A stretch of DNA of 64,000 nt. It comes from Isoetes taiwanensis. Its lineage: Eukaryota > Streptophyta > Lycopodiopsida > Isoetales > Isoetaceae. A program made the translations under genes and the position numbers. Shown one piece after another: positions 31,230-44,635 of the stretch; the stretch's first letter is position 1, and the number at the start of each line of letters is the position of its first letter. Below the pieces are notes generated by a model that made no database searches, was not told the origin of the DNA, and saw only the letters and a program-made list of their open reading frames with translations. The stretch spans positions 23,963 to 87,962 of the forward strand of contig JAJEKV010000804.1 of the NCBI GenBank assembly GCA_021234155.1. Direction: 5' to 3'.

Positions 31230-31720
31230 AATCAAAGAATAGAATAGAATAGAATAGTTTTTTAACGTCCACGGAGACCAATAGGTCATGGGACCCATAC
31301 AATGGGCTAGTACAATCATTACTACTAGGATTAAAAAACCCCTGCCTCGAAAGGTTTTCAAGGGAAAAACCTTTGCAGTAATGATGATACTAGACAAACA
31401 GAGATAATGACTACTGAAGGCTCAGTAATTGCAGACGTTTATCTAGAACCTCAAGTATGTATAATGCCAAGTCATGCACAGATGGTGCTCTGAAAAATTG
31501 TGGAAGCGTGGAATGGAATGCTAAGGTCAAAAAATGATTCCGGACTATCGCAAAAGCAGGGCAACTCAGAAGAGTATGGCTTTCATCTTCAATAACATGG
31601 CGGCAACAGGCATATAGTCTAAACTTCAGCGGCAATTGCGGGCCGCTCCCATCTCTGTCTCAATCCGCCTTTGTGGGACCCGTGCGAATTGATGCAATAG
31701 CTACACGCTTTTTCCTGGAC
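31230..31720 (-). mobile_element. 5'-truncated LINE 3' end with (TATTC)n tail
   Basis: On the - strand an open segment (31635-31411) encodes the zinc-finger-like tail of LINE ORF2: a Cys-Cys pair, then H and C in the order CCRH...EDESHTLLSCPAF. It is followed by a 3' untranslated region and a short pentanucleotide tail, (AGAAT)n on the + strand at 31236-31257. The last 150 bp match the fragment at 38855-38985, so both are one LINE family. Confidence 0.72.
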
Positions 31721-32790
31721 AATGAAGCAAGCAAATAAGCTTGGGGCCCTGGTGCCAAGGTGGGATTTATGTGTGCATGATAATGACCAGTTTTCACTTG
31801 GGCCAAAGTAACTGCGTCCCTCCCTTATTCATTTTGTTGAGGTCAATTTTTGAAATGCACATTATAGCTGGCTTTGTAGTATTTCTTGACAATTTGACAC
31901 CACACACAAAAGAACGTAGATTTACCACGAAAAATATGTGCAAACATGCTGCTGCAGAACGAGTGTGTAAGATTATTAAGAAGCCCGAGAGAATCTCTGC
32001 TGATATTTGCATGGGAGGCTATTGGGGTTCACAATGAAGGCCACTGCATCTCTTGGTGAGTAGTAATACATGCATCTTGCACGATATATTGCATAGTTTG
32101 GAATGAAGTGCTAAAGAAACAAGTTGCAATCTTGGATCAGTGTAGTATAGATGAGAAGTCTCGAAGGATACTAAGCTCGATATGATGAAGATAATGAGAT
32201 GCATCGTCCCAACAAGTTCAATTTGTCTACTTAGAAGAAGCGTCTTTAAAACTTTTATATTGATCAAAGTGCATAAGATTAACATCTACATATGCTGCAC
32301 CACGCATGACTAGAAATCACAAGCTTTAAAATCACAGTCCTTAGGTTCAAGATGTGTAGTAATCATTGCAAGCATTGGTAAGTGCTTATTCAATAGCTAC
32401 GCATACATTATGGGGATGTTCTAAAAAATGCCTAGCACCCTTGGCAATTTGTCAAGATGTGTAGAAATTATTGCAAGTATTAAGCTTCGGTAAGTGCTTA
32501 TTCGATAGCTACGCATACATTATGGGGATGTTCTAAAAAATGCCTATTCGATAGCTACGCATACATTATGGGGATGTTCTAAAAAATGCCTAGCTGATAG
32601 TTTCATTTGACAAAAATTGCACTTCCCCACTACTAATACCCATTGCTTATTTTGTCCAATGTTGTAAATCAAGTTCTTTATATCTAAGTTGAGACGATGC
32701 CAAAGATCTTCCTTATTTAGCCCGGGCTTTTATAAATGTTAGCTTGCAGAGGAGCAAAATAGCACATTGCCAAGTAAATCTGCTTTGGAA
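31721..32790. other. Spacer between two LINEs
   Basis: No gene is supported. An open stretch at 31741-32037 has no recognisable domain. The right half contains the 46-bp repeat array at 32388-32591. Confidence 0.5.
32388..32591. repeat. Three copies of a 46-bp unit
   Basis: The unit ATTCGATAGCTACGCATACA plus a tail ending TTCTAAAAAATGCCT occurs at 32388-32433, 32500-32545 and 32546-32591. The last two are perfect and adjacent. A longer block around the first copy (GATGTGTAG, ATTGCAAG, GTAAGTGCTT) is also repeated before the second, which suggests a larger duplication followed by a local one. Confidence 0.88.
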
Positions 32791-32851
32791 AACCATATAT
32801 AAGGTCGCCTCAACGTAAGCTGACGTTAAGCGCCCAAAAACCTATTCCCCA

Positions 32852-33581
32852 TTGTTTTCATATGACCGGATTGGTAAGAAGCCTGCGGGCTCGCCAGGGA
32901 AAGGCTTCATCGAATATGAAGGGGACTCGGGTTATGTCATCACTCTGCTTCGAGAACTAAAAGATCAGGTGGCCAATCTTCAAAAGTCAGTTGATAGTCT
33001 GGTTTCACAAAACTCTGAACTACAGAGGCAGAATGCAGACTTACAAGCACAAAACGCAGAATTGATAACATTAGTTAAGCCAGGTCCTGCAGACACTCAG
33101 TTCGACCAGACAAAACTGGCGGAATTGGTTGCTGAGACAACCAAAGAGCAATTAATTTTACACAAGGAGGTTACAACTGCAGAGAAATTAGAGCAGTAGG
33201 CTAGGGCACAGAATTTGAAAATCTCAGGCCTTGTTGAAGCAGAAGGTGAAGATACCAATGAGGTGGTTATTCAATTTTTGGAGACATCATGCACTGCATG
33301 AACCCACGGTTTATGCAGTGCTGGAGCGTGTTGGAAAAATTGGAAATATGCACAGACCAATCTTAGTTAAGTTCACCAGTATTGAAGCAAAGGAGAGGGT
33401 TCTCTCCAACCGAGTAGCACTGAAAGGCCATAAAATATGGCTGGATCCGGATCTGACTCCTACACAGGCTGGGATACGGAAAAGGGAATGGATCAAAGTA
33501 AAGGAAGCTAGAGAATCAGGTTTGGTTGTTTACATGGACAGACAGGGTAAGGCAGTAGTAACCAGTAAGAGGAGAACATAG
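32852..33581 (+). pseudogene. LINE ORF1 (RNA-binding protein)
   Basis: The first part (32852-33199) has a coiled coil rich in L, Q, N and E (about residues 25-75) and ends at TAG. The second part, in another frame (33231-33581), has the RRM-like block RPILVKFTSIEAKERVL followed by KGHKIWLDPDLTPTQAGIRK, typical of LINE ORF1 proteins. It has one stop plus a frameshift, so it is inactive. It would bind LINE RNA and chaperone it. Confidence 0.75.
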
Positions 33582-33593
33582 GGACACAGGACC

Positions 33594-36500
33594 TTGAAAG
33601 TCATGGCTTGGATCGCACATGGTGTAAACCAAGCCAAAATGGATGCAACATATGATATATGGAGAGAGATGGATATTATCCTTCTCACTGAAACGTGGGA
33701 ACATCAGGCTAGATGCCTTCCAACTCTAAATGATTTTCAACTAGTGGGAAACGCTTGGAATGAAAAGGAAAATCTGGTTGGCAGGGGTTATGGCGGTATA
33801 GTAGCATACACCCAGAAACGAATATCTCAGCAAGTGCATCTTCATTCTGTACACAAAGGGAAGCAACACGTTTGGATTAGAATAGAGCTAAATAAATGCA
33901 CAGTGTTCATAGCAATGCGTTATTATTATCGCGCTCTGAGGATGAAGATATATCAAAATGAAGGTTACGACAAGACTAATCCATTCCATGACTTGGCAAA
34001 GGAAGTATCGTTATTACGGAGGAACTTGGTGAAGTCATAGTAGTTGGAGATTTCAAGCGCCCGAATTTGGAAACTTGCGGGCATGTAACATATGAAAGGC
34101 CACATGATATTCACTTAGGGAGGCAAGCGATACCTCATTCTTAAGAGAATCCATGAGACAGGGAGATAAATCACATGGGCAATTTGCTTTTTGGATTTTG
34201 GCGCAACATGCAATCAGAAGTTTCTTAATGGCTTTTGACCGCATACCCGTTCTCTAATGGTTTTACTGCTATCACATCTTTGGATCGCCCGTTGTAGATT
34301 ATGTGCTTACAAGCGGTTCCCATTTGATCCATGCTTTGGTGGAGATAAAGCTCCGAGTCGATCATTCGCCACTATTCCTTGAGGTTGCAGGTGCAATTGT
34401 GAAAAGTGACATGGAAAAATATCATGTCCCTCGGTTGAAGCTAAACTCGACATGCATCTTTGATGGGGAAACTGCGTAGAGGCATCTCTACAAGGGATTG
34501 AGTGGGCGGAAATCTCAAAGACGATGTTACTTGCTTCTGGGGAAGGCCAAATTTTAGGGGCGACAACCAATATTTTTGGTTTGACAAGAGGTGGCAAAAA
34601 GCTAAGACAACATAAAAGCTGGTTCGATAAGGATTGTAGAACGGCGGAATATGATCCCTAAAGGGATGCTATTAAAGCCTAAATGGTACAATGCTTTGCT
34701 TAAGCGGAAAAAGCATGTTTATGCACCAAAAGGCGATTTCCTTGCATAAGAAGTTCTGGGAACACCTAAACTTTTCTGGAACATTATTCAAAACAAGCCT
34801 CCCGTCATTCCGTTGGATCCACAAGAATTGTTTGAATATGTCAAAACTATTTATGATGTGCCTTAAAACGGATGGCAGCTTGCTACGATGGAGATCTCTT
34901 TCGAAGAGGAGGATGTGAAGCATGCTGCTGCAGGAAATGGCCAACGGCAAATCACGAGGATCTGCGGAGTATAAGTGTGGAGCTATTCAAATGGGGTGGC
35001 GATTATCACTATAAAGGAATGCCGGCGCCCCTCGTGCTAACAAGGCGGTCGTGAAGGCTTCCCCGCATTGGAAGGAGAATAGAGTTCATCCAGATCCACA
35101 AAGCGGGGACAAGAAGTTGGTTAGCAACTTCTGAGAACAATCTTGATTGGCAATACTTTCACAAAAATTGTGGCCAAGCTTCTTGAGCATAAGCCGAGCC
35201 TCACGGGCTGAGGAAAGAGCATGGGAGCGGCTCCCTATTCCAAGGCGGCCGGGAAGGACCATTTGCGCTAGATCACGCTTTGGTGTTGCGGGCTTTATTT
35301 GAAATGCTAAAAGACCAAGGCTCTCTTGGCTTTTATAGATTTCTCTAAAGCTTTTTGATCCCATTCCAGGGAGAATTTGGGACGAGAGAATAGAGCAATT
35401 AGGTGTGCCTATTGAGATTAGAGCGGTGATTGCTCAACTCTACTCGAAGTCATTGTAAAAGCTGTCCAACCAATTTGATGCAAAGGTCCTTAGCACTATA
35501 GAGTGAGGCGGGGCTGTCCCTTATCACCAACACCATTTTGGGATCTTTATAGATGAATTGGATGAATGGCTTAAGGAAGGTGTTTGGCTGGAGCACGTGG
35601 GTGATTTTCTCATACAAATGTTGTTATATCACGGACAATGTTGTCTGGCAAAGGAAAACAAGGAAAGGTTTGCAACCGCTCTTAAATAATTTGGAACTCT
35701 TTTGTGGGGAAAAAAGCATGCGAGGTAAACGGGCGAAATCCAAAGTTATAATAGTAGGGACCACAGACCACCCTCCTTTTGGGTATATGGGTAAGGATCT
35801 GGAGATAGTCAATACTTATAAATATCTTGGATTGGAGTTTGCTGACAAAAGTACTCTTGGAAGGAATGTATTCAAAAGCAGTTTCAGTGGTAAAAATGTT
35901 GCTATATGCTATGCTTACGGATCTTTGGAAAGCCAACTTAGATAGTTGGTGTTTGAACCCCTACATTTAAAACTCTTTGTTGTTGTTGTCTTGTATGGCT
36001 CTCCGTTTGGGGGCCTAGGCTATCATTCAGGCAATGGAAACACAGTTGAGGTGGTCTGAAGATATTTCTTTAGGAAGAATTGGGAGTGAAAAAATCAAAC
36101 ACCTTTTGCCATCATGTTGTTGGGTATGCTTCATCGGAGGTAGAAGCACTCTATCAAACAATAAATTTTGCTAATAGAGTAAATTTAGCGACCGACCACC
36201 ACCCCTCCAAGCGGGCCTTTCTTCACACGCAAACATTGGGGTCGGCATCATGATCTTATGGAGTGGGCAAGCGGTTGGGGTGTTCACGCCAGCAGAATTG
36301 GCGAGACACGAGCTTGGCCCAAGATCCCATTTCAGACTCTTGGTATAGCGAGGCAAGGTAAAAGGTAGCGGGATGACAAAGCCATATTGAGGGCGTTAAC
36401 CGATGATGGTTTATGCGAGATCAAGACTATTTGAAAGCCAATATGTCAAGGAATGTCAAGCAAGCGATTGCTAGCTACAGGACCACTCGCATCATCTTGG

Positions 36501-36740
36501 TATAGAGGCAGGGTAGATGGGTAGGGATTCCCAAGAAATTCCGGGTATGTGTTTTTGTGATCAACAAGCACTAGAGGATGAGACACATGTACTACGGTGG
36601 GCGTTCGGGATATAGGACATTGACAAGTTTGGAATTGATGAGTTATGCCTTGATACTATCCTCAAGATGAGGCAACATGATCTTGGTTTGTATATCAAGG
36701 CGGTGGACTCTCATCATAATTTGCTTATGAAAATCAAATA
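33594..36740 (+). pseudogene. LINE ORF2 (endonuclease-reverse transcriptase)
   Basis: The endonuclease domain (33594-34040, 148 open codons) has DIILLTETW and a GRGYGGIVAYTQK block. The RT is recognisable at 35328-35355 as LLAFIDFSKAF, followed by an extra T that shifts the frame just before the expected Asp. The late RT motif is NTYKYLGLEFAD (about 35806-35845). Near 36550 a CFCDQQALEDETHVL segment resembles the zinc-like end of plant LINE ORF2. Many stops and indels make it inactive. Confidence 0.8.
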
Positions 36741-36789
36741 AAAATATTTGCTCCATGACCTTTCAAGGTCCAATGTGGGCATGATCAAT

Positions 36790-36812
36790 ATATTATTATT
36801 ATTATTATTATT
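36790..36812. repeat. (ATT)n tail of the LINE
   Basis: About seven ATT units sit directly at the LINE 3' end, consistent with a simple-repeat tail. Confidence 0.8.
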
Positions 36813-38854
36813 TGTGCAAAAGTCCCATTAATAATTGCATTCTCTCAAATGACAACTTTGGGATAAATCATTTTGCCTTCTCAAGAGAAGCTTCATTATA
36901 AAAGCTTCTCTTATTATGTTATTTGCATACATTTTTTGTGTGAAAAGACGGATCTGAGCATTTATGATTTATGTGACTACTTGATGTGAAAAAGATATGG
37001 ACCCATCATTTAAATGCGGCACTTCAGGGGCACAATGAAGTTGTTTAGTAGAGTAAGCGTCAAAGCTAGCCCTCTACGTGTGGCATCACAAAAGAAAGAA
37101 AAAAACCTTGAGGAGTCATGCCACTTGATCAAAAGATTGATGTGTCATTAGCCATATGATGCATAACGTGGCAGTTGGGGTGCGATCTTCAAGCATTGCC
37201 CAGGCTTGATTTGTTTTGATGTAAGATATCATATCCTCAATGTGTAAACCATCTATTGTGACCAATACAATTGTGCATCCATTGCACATCAAAGGCCCTG
37301 AAAAGAGAAACCTGCATTACTTCACTATATAATTGGCATTCGTAACTCTGAAATATCTCTGGATTTGAGATTATTCCCATTGCATTAGCTGATTGCTTTG
37401 ATCGCATACAAATATGGACAGAGAAGGGACTATCCAACGTTAAATGCCTCCATGTTCTCAAATCCTTGGCAAAATCTGTTCTATAAATATTTTGACACCA
37501 TGCCTTAATGTATGAAAACTAACAAAATGAAAACAGAAGTTGAAGGGAAGAAGGGTGGTAGTACATGGGTTTGATGAGTGTTCAAAAGGTCATTTCAAAT
37601 GGAGCAAGTCAATACAATTCAAATTCCACTAAATCTAAACCTTTATCAAATTTTAAGTGCCACAATTTCATAATGCTTCCCTTTAGTCAATCTTATGAAA
37701 TATGTTATACCCCTCAAAGTTAATTCATAAACAATGGACCTTAACTGCCAATTTAAATTCATATCTAAACTTGAAGCATTGTTGTGGAGTAATGCTTATT
37801 GCGTATAACATTAAGGAGATGTTGAACAAGGCATCAAATCATGTTGTTTGATAAGATACATCTTTCATATTTTCGATCTCATCCTCTTGGGTTATTCAGC
37901 ATATAGAGAACATTGTAGATCCACTCAGTAGCCCATTAAGGTAAAGTGTGATCTTCTTTGTTGTTCCTTAGTCCTACTCCTAAATCAATAAACAATTACC
38001 ATTTGTAGACCTATAATATATGCTTCCACAAAACACTTTAACCACATATTAAACCACCCATTCATGGCTGGATTTGCTCTACATTACCTAAGCCCCCACC
38101 AAGGCACATTATCTATCTTGGCCGGCTAACAATAAAACAAGCTGCCTCTTCAAGTTATAAAGGCGGAAATATAGGAGCACCATAACAGTAAAACATATAA
38201 AAATTTGTTTCATGTATTCGAGTAAAAGGGTGTTTTTTGCTACATATCAGGAAAAAGTCTAAATATACCTCTTAAGTTTGCAAAATATTTCAACAATAAG
38301 CTTGAGGCATCAAAGGATTGCCCTCTTTGTTTCAAAAAATTTAACGATAGGTGTAATGTTTTTTTAATACGATTGGTCTAACTATCTCAAGGCCACGCAA
38401 TTACGTTTATTAAAGTTATACTACTTGCGGTATATAGAAGAAAAGAAAGAAAAGTATAGAAGAGGGCTTCACATCATTATCCAATTCCTTGGTGTGTAAA
38501 CCCAAAAGTTATTCCTAAAAATATTTGGTTACAAAAAAAAAAAAAAACTAGCAAAAAGGTGCAACAAGAGGCTTGGATAGTATTAGGCTTGGATTCAGTT
38601 TCTAATTAGAAAGCTAAACAAACTAGACAAATTATTAATTTATAGCTATTAGGCTAGCCATTAAATTGAAAAGGGGAAGGAAAAAAAAATGTTATTGGGA
38701 TGATGGCATGCAATGGAAATGTTATAGTGAGGCAGAATATAGATAGGGATGGGAATATAGGCCGCATGTGCAATGGGAATGTAGTTAGATAGACTACATT
38801 CCCTTGAATCTGTCTTCTCATGTATATACTTATGCTGATTTGACAACATTCTTA
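36813..38854. other. AT-rich spacer
   Basis: No gene or element could be supported. It has a poly(A) run near 38530-38546 and, near 38255, a terminus similar to the MITE at 18767. Confidence 0.5.
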
Positions 38855-39080
38855 TTTTGCCACAATTTTCCCTCGAAAACCTTTGGAGTTACGAGGGGGT
38901 TTTTAACCCGTGATAACAAGATTACATTTGCACTCTCTTTTTTGGGCCCCATAGGACGATTGGTCTATGTGGACGATAAAAGCCTATTCTATTCTATTCT
39001 ATTCTATTCTATTCTATTCTATTCTATTCTATTCTATTCTATTCTATTCTATTCTATTCTATTCTATTCTATTCTATTCT
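38855..39080 (+). mobile_element. Very short LINE 3' end with long (ATTCT)19 tail
   Basis: About 130 bp match the LINE 3' untranslated region at 31230-31390 in inverted orientation. Shared blocks are CCCTCGAAAACCTTTGGAG (with changes), the GGGGTTTTTAA region, and GGTCTATGTGGACG just before the tail. The tail is 19 perfect ATTCT units (38986-39080). It is a severely 5'-truncated insertion. Confidence 0.78.
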
Positions 39081-41300
39081 TAATTTCAGTGATTATACCA
39101 TGATAATTGGCAGGCACAATGGATTGAGATTTCTTGAATTATCAATTCCACATACCAAAACAATCAAAAGAGCTCCCATTTCTATTACGCACTTCAATTT
39201 TTTTTTCTTGCTACAGCTGGAGCTAGAGAAACATAGATTAAACATAGCGGTCGAACTACAAACATGGGATCTTATTTTTAGTGAGGGTCATAGCTCGTGC
39301 CTGTATGTTAATGCCATAGCTCGACCCTTCTTGGTGGTCATGACATTCTATAGAGATCAATTTTTGATCCTTTGTAAACAAAATGAATAAAACAAATATG
39401 AATAGAGCTGGAAAAGTGGCCAATTTCATCTATAATGCAAGCATTCGAGGGTGTAGGCTTCTTCTGATAATTTCTTGGAAGCAAAGCTTGAAGGTAAAAA
39501 GCGAGAAGGATTGAGGCATCACAGTTGTCTAGAACTCGATTCAAATTTCTTGGTTTGAACATAATAAAAAAAAAGAAGGCAAACATATTGCAAGAAACAA
39601 TGCTTTAATTAATGTGATTTTGGAACATACATAATCTCAAAATAAATGATTATGTATGGAGTAACAACATGTAAAAGCGTTCTCTAGTTTGAACTTGACT
39701 TAGTTTCTTTCCATGGAGATGAGGAATGATATACAGCAGTTCCTTTCCCACGGAATAATATGCAATATGTGGAGAACTACAGAGACAAACAATATTGTAC
39801 ATGGGAACATGAGACAAACAATATTGGAAAATGTTTTTGTTGGTCTTGAATGCAAACTTCTATATCAAGGTCCATGTTGTAAATAAACAATCTTGTTGTA
39901 AAATGGATGTAGAAATTTATCCGCCAACCATATATATTTCTTTTTACATCATTGATGAACACTTCTACTTACTCCTCCATGTGCATTTATACTGATTATG
40001 TGTACATACTTGATCACGAAAAGATGCATACTTGATCTTGTTTTCAATGTCGTTAGCAAATAGTAGGACCAAAAAAAGATTGCTTATGTGTCCCTTAAGA
40101 TATATAAGATCTAAAAGGCCTCGGTTCAGGTATTTAGATTTGGTTTGTGATTGAACAATATCAATGTGAGCAAAAAATATCAATGCATGCAGTTAGAGCA
40201 ATTAGTAGCATCCACGCGATTAGATCCGCGTTCCTGTTTGGGAGAACAACCACATGCAGCCAATATATTTAGACCATAACACAAAATGGTCCAGCATCTC
40301 CTGGGTCAAGATCAAAATGGATACTACGTATGCGCATTTCTCTTAATACCAGCATAGATTACGCGCCAAAATCGGCAAAAGGATCTCAAGATGTGGCGCT
40401 AGGTTAGGTATGGCATGCTTCCTATAATGGTCTGCCTCCTCCATTACATTTTGTTCGTCGACAAAATCAATTATATAATCATAATGCTCTAAATTAATGT
40501 TAAGATGATATTCAAAGCATATAAAAGCGGGAGATGACAGCCTATATCTACAAAGCCCGGAATGATTGCGGGTAGATATAATGCTACACAACATGACCCA
40601 ATTAAGCATTACTCCATCAGTTGCATCTTGCTTATTAAATTAACCAGCTCATTGGCATTTACCATAGTGAGCATATGCTACATGATCATTGTACTCCATA
40701 AAACAACATTTTGTCCTAGCTATTTTATTTAAAAACTTCACTTGCTTTCTCTCTAACTTGACGCCGGCATACATGTTCACAAGTGCATATTGGATGTGGG
40801 GATTTGAATCGAACCCACAATCAACAATAATGGAATGCACATGATTAAAGCCCCCTTCTTGAAACAATCACCATAGTGTCCGGCTTCGGTTTTCGATGGT
40901 GACCCATCAGCGGCAACAACAACACATTGTAACCCAGGTTCGACAAAATATGAGGATGCATTGTGAAAATGAAACAAATCAACATTCCCTCATCACTTGA
41001 AATGCGTATTACAACATCTTTTGTATTGGTATTTGCTCTGTATAATTCGATATCTCCTCAGGGGTCACATGTGACAAATAATGATTGTAACAACTCCACA
41101 AAACAAAAGCTGAAGTAACATCCATGTTTTACGCCCATATTTGTTTGCTCAATTGACAAACAAAGATTTAGTGATACATGCGAGGTAAGCAGAGAATGTG
41201 GAATTACTTGGACCGGGGCTGTTAGTCTCGGGAGGTTTTGTTATTTTCAACTTTGTGCAATCTTTGTGAAAAAGAGATCATGTAATATTCATTCATTGTT
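39081..41300. other. AT-rich spacer
   Basis: Only short, unremarkable open frames and no recognisable domain or repeat family. Some of it may be an unrecognised flank or LTR of the copia element that follows; a TGTTGGAACTAG near 41323 could be an LTR start, but no partner was found. Confidence 0.4.
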
Positions 41301-41929
41301 GTGGCATCATGATAACTCAAGTGTTGGAACTAGATGGTTGGTCTAGGGTATGATCATTAAAACAAGCAGATCAAAGAAAAGCATACATGGAGTTATCATA
41401 GTTGAAAGCCTATTATAGAAAAAGGTGCCTTAAGCACGTTGAAAGGATAAGTTATATTTGTGGTTTTAAATTATAGGCGGTGCAGGATTTGCTTAAAATA
41501 CCAAGCAACATGGTAGCGTTTAAAATAGGTTGGATAAGTCCTATCGGTCCGACCTTCTTGGGTGGTCGAGTCCGCACTAGAGTTCACGTCGATCAATATA
41601 AAAAATAAAAGAATGAATATTATGGATGAGGTTTTGCATTGTATGTTGCGGTGTAGGCGAATCAATCAAAAAGCTGCTTGTGTTCTCGAGGGGATAAATA
41701 TCTAATGCTATAGTGACTAGTTTAATCCCATATGAGCGATAGAAATGCTATGCAACAAATCGAGACTATCTAGATATTGATATACTATTCTATCTTGTTC
41801 TTAAAAAATTTTGTTTAAAAGTGATTGAGCAATATCTAGCTAGACCAATTTTTCTACATTGGTATGTCAGGCTTGTTTTGAAAATGTCAACGTTTGTTTG
41901 GTGCTAATTTGCTAACATCCATTGATGTT

Positions 41930-43250
41930 TTCAAAGGTGATAATGGCTTTGAGATTTAAGGGAATAAAACAGTACTTGAGTTTGAGAACTTATGGTATCA
42001 TTTGAAGGAGACAATGCAAAGATGGCAACCTCGGGTAAGCGGAATCAAGTGAAAATCTGATCCAAGAGTCGAGCGAAACGGAGGGTGGAGGTAATAGATC
42101 TGTTTGTAATTTCTAAACTATACGGACCTATTGATGAGTTGAAGGTAATGGAAGCCCGAGCAATCATGACAAAGCAAAATTTTGGAGCGCCATCAAGCTA
42201 AAATTAAGAGGTATGAATCAAAAATGTAGGAATTGGTACCTAAGCGAGTGGTCCCGACCCTCGAGTGAAGCCTTCCATTTTGTGTAAAAGCACGGTTATT
42301 TGTGGCTCATTTTAAGGGCGCCGCACATGAAGGTGTTAGGGAATCTTGGAGAGTGCGGCACAGGTCCCGACCCACCGGTTGAGGAGTGCAAAGCTATATC
42401 TTTTCGCTGGCATCCCCTCGAAAAAAGAGCAATTCAAAGGCGGCGGGGTGGGAAAGGACCCCTCCCTCATTGTAAAGCGGTATTAGCGGGTTTGTGCCTT
42501 GGTCGTAGGCGTGTGCTGCACATGCCATGTGGGTGCTCGCTCTGTGTGGGCGGGGAGTACCCTAGTATCCTTTCGTCTTGTGTTTACTACGGATTAATAT
42601 TAGTTATTTGATCTTTCAAAAAAAAAAAAAAAATTAGAATATTTGATAAATCAATATGAAGTCAAGACTTCATCACGGATAGGCGTTTGGAGAAGCAACT
42701 TAGGAGTTGAAATTGAAAAAAGACAATTTGTGATTATTTGGAAAAGTTTGATTCGTCGTGCCGGTTGGAGGGGGCAGGTGTTATTCTTAATGAGCAATAC
42801 CAAATATTATCTTTGGCGGTCACATGGCACATACTTGATCGGCTTGCTACCTTTGCTGGGAATATTGCATGTAAAAGGAGAATCATCCAAATGATTAAAT
42901 TTGAGTTTGAGAAGAAGGGTGTAAGTGTTGATGATGAGGAGAACTCTCGGAAGTCTTGTACCTTGGTAGGCTAAAAAAGAAAGCTTTAAGGAAAAAAGGA
43001 CCAGTGCTTCGGTTGTAATAAGTATGGACATTTTAAAATTTGGTATCCTAATGTAGGGAAAAGCATTAGATGCTTTAATTGTGATAGCAAAGACCACATA
43101 GCGACAAGTTATCCCAGCCAAAGGGACTTGAAAAAGGAAAAGGTAAAGAAGGTACTCAAACAATCCCACTTTACAAGATCAACGGTAATGTCAGCCGGAG
43201 GAAGGAGCCTTGAGATGAAGATAGGTAGAAAACCAATTCAAGTGAAAGGA
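41930..43250 (+). pseudogene. Copia gag with tandem zinc knuckles
   Basis: The segment LEKFDSSCRLEGAG and the run LNEQYQILSLAVTWHIL are Gag-like. They are followed by two adjacent knuckles, CFGCNKYGHFKIWYP and CFNCDSKDHIATSYP. Both fit CX2CX4HX4C except that the last Cys reads Tyr. It is broken by stops and by the fragment ending at 42634. A short integrase-start-like stretch with paired CFVCGTCKG follows at about 43500-43530. Confidence 0.7.
42230..42634 (+). mobile_element. Poly(A)-ended retroposed fragment inside copia gag
   Basis: A more GC-rich block of ~400 bp ends in 16 A residues (about 42618-42633), with no related coding on either side. The end, TTATTTGATCTTTC then A(n), resembles the 3' end of plant L1-type LINEs. 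The left border and target-site duplication were not found. Confidence 0.5.
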
Positions 43251-44382
43251 TGGTGATGAAACAGAGAGGGTAATCTTTGATCGAGGATTTTTTTCCGTTT
43301 TAAATGAATTGAATAAAGTCATAACAAGTTTATGATTTTTAGATCAGGAACTGAAAAAAGTGTTTTATGTGACTCAAGTTTTCTCAAAGGAATGCAGGAC
43401 AGTTTGGACATGTTAAGTTAGGAGATGGTGCTTACCCAAAAAGATTGAAGACTTCGAGTGTTAGAATTGTTTGACCTAGATGGAAAGGGTACATTAAACT
43501 TAGAGAAGTGCTTTGTGTGCGGGACTTGTAAAGGAATTTGGTTTCCATTTGCCAATTAGTAGACCTTGGATACAAAGGTGGTGATGTGTGCGAGAGAATG
43601 TTCCTAATATGCGGCAAGAATTTCCCATTGAGCAACTTGCAAAAGGGGCAGAAGAGCGGGAGGCTCGGATTAGCTGATTTGGAACAAACAATGGTAATCC
43701 CTAAAGGCCACCAGGCCTAGATCCTACAACAACTACAAATCCATGCAAAATTTGTCACAATCCACCTGCCACCCACCCAAGTCAACCTAATGTTTGCGGA
43801 TGAACCCGATTTAATACCTACATACGTGTGATCATTCAAATGATAATGAAGACTTCTCCTTGACAAGGTTCTCTCTTGCTTCGAACAAGTTTCAGGTACT
43901 TGCTGGCTTAAATGTTGATCAAGGAATTAGATAATTTATTGGCAATGAAGCAGATGCGTGTCGGGAAGATGCTCATCTTCCCTTTCCAGAAATTACCCTT
44001 TGCCATCCACGACCATCCATTGATCCCCTCATTGACCTATCAAAGTACCCCCCCTCAAACCTTGTTGGTCCTCCTCTATTTCAAAGGAAATTGAGAGACC
44101 AGTTAGCAAGTTTGCAAGATGGTTTACTTTTGGCATCCTTGAAGAAAGGGAAATGTGGTGGTTGAAGTTGATATTGTTGGGGAAACACTGGTCAAGCAGA
44201 CGAGAGTCATTGGAATATTCAAAGGACTCTCAACTTTCGGATGCTCAAATTTTGGAAACTCCATATGGATGCAACCAAAGGCATTTCCAGAAGGCAAGTT
44301 CCCCTTTTCTATAACTTAAATGATGTAGATCCCTAAGGAAGATAATTTAAATGTATTTGAGTTCATTTCTGGTGGTTTTTCG

Positions 44383-44412
44383 GATAATGATAATGATAAT
44401 GATAATGATAAG
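44383..44412. repeat. (GATAAT)5 microsatellite
   Basis: Five near-perfect GATAAT units lie in the ORF1-like region of the second LINE, where they would encode alternating Asp and Asn. Confidence 0.9.
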
Positions 44413-44635
44413 GAAAATTGGGGAAAAGAAAGTTTTCTATCCTCTAATCCGATCACCAAAAACTTCCAAAAGAGTGATTATAAATCTAAAAGAAAAAAGG
44501 CCCATACGCCAAGCCCAAATGTCTTATCCTATCTCCACGAGCTCGGTTGAAAATACTAGAAACAAAAGGACGGGAAATTCAAATAATAAAAGGCAAACTT
44601 ATAGCTCCTTTCCTAGTTTAGGTTTTTTACTATAA

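Larger units (their letters stand above)
32800..36812 (+). mobile_element. Near full-length decayed LINE
   Basis: ORF1 (32852-33581) is followed after a few bases by ORF2 with endonuclease (from 33594), reverse transcriptase and a C-terminal zinc-like motif. The element ends in an (ATT)n run at 36790-36812. The order, the target-primed type of tail and the absence of LTRs define a non-LTR retrotransposon. The 3' half is far more damaged than the first 1.2 kb. Confidence 0.85.

Noticed and set aside
32388-32591. The 46-bp repeats as a CRISPR array
   Set aside because: The last two units are adjacent without spacers, there are only three copies, and the genome is eukaryotic.
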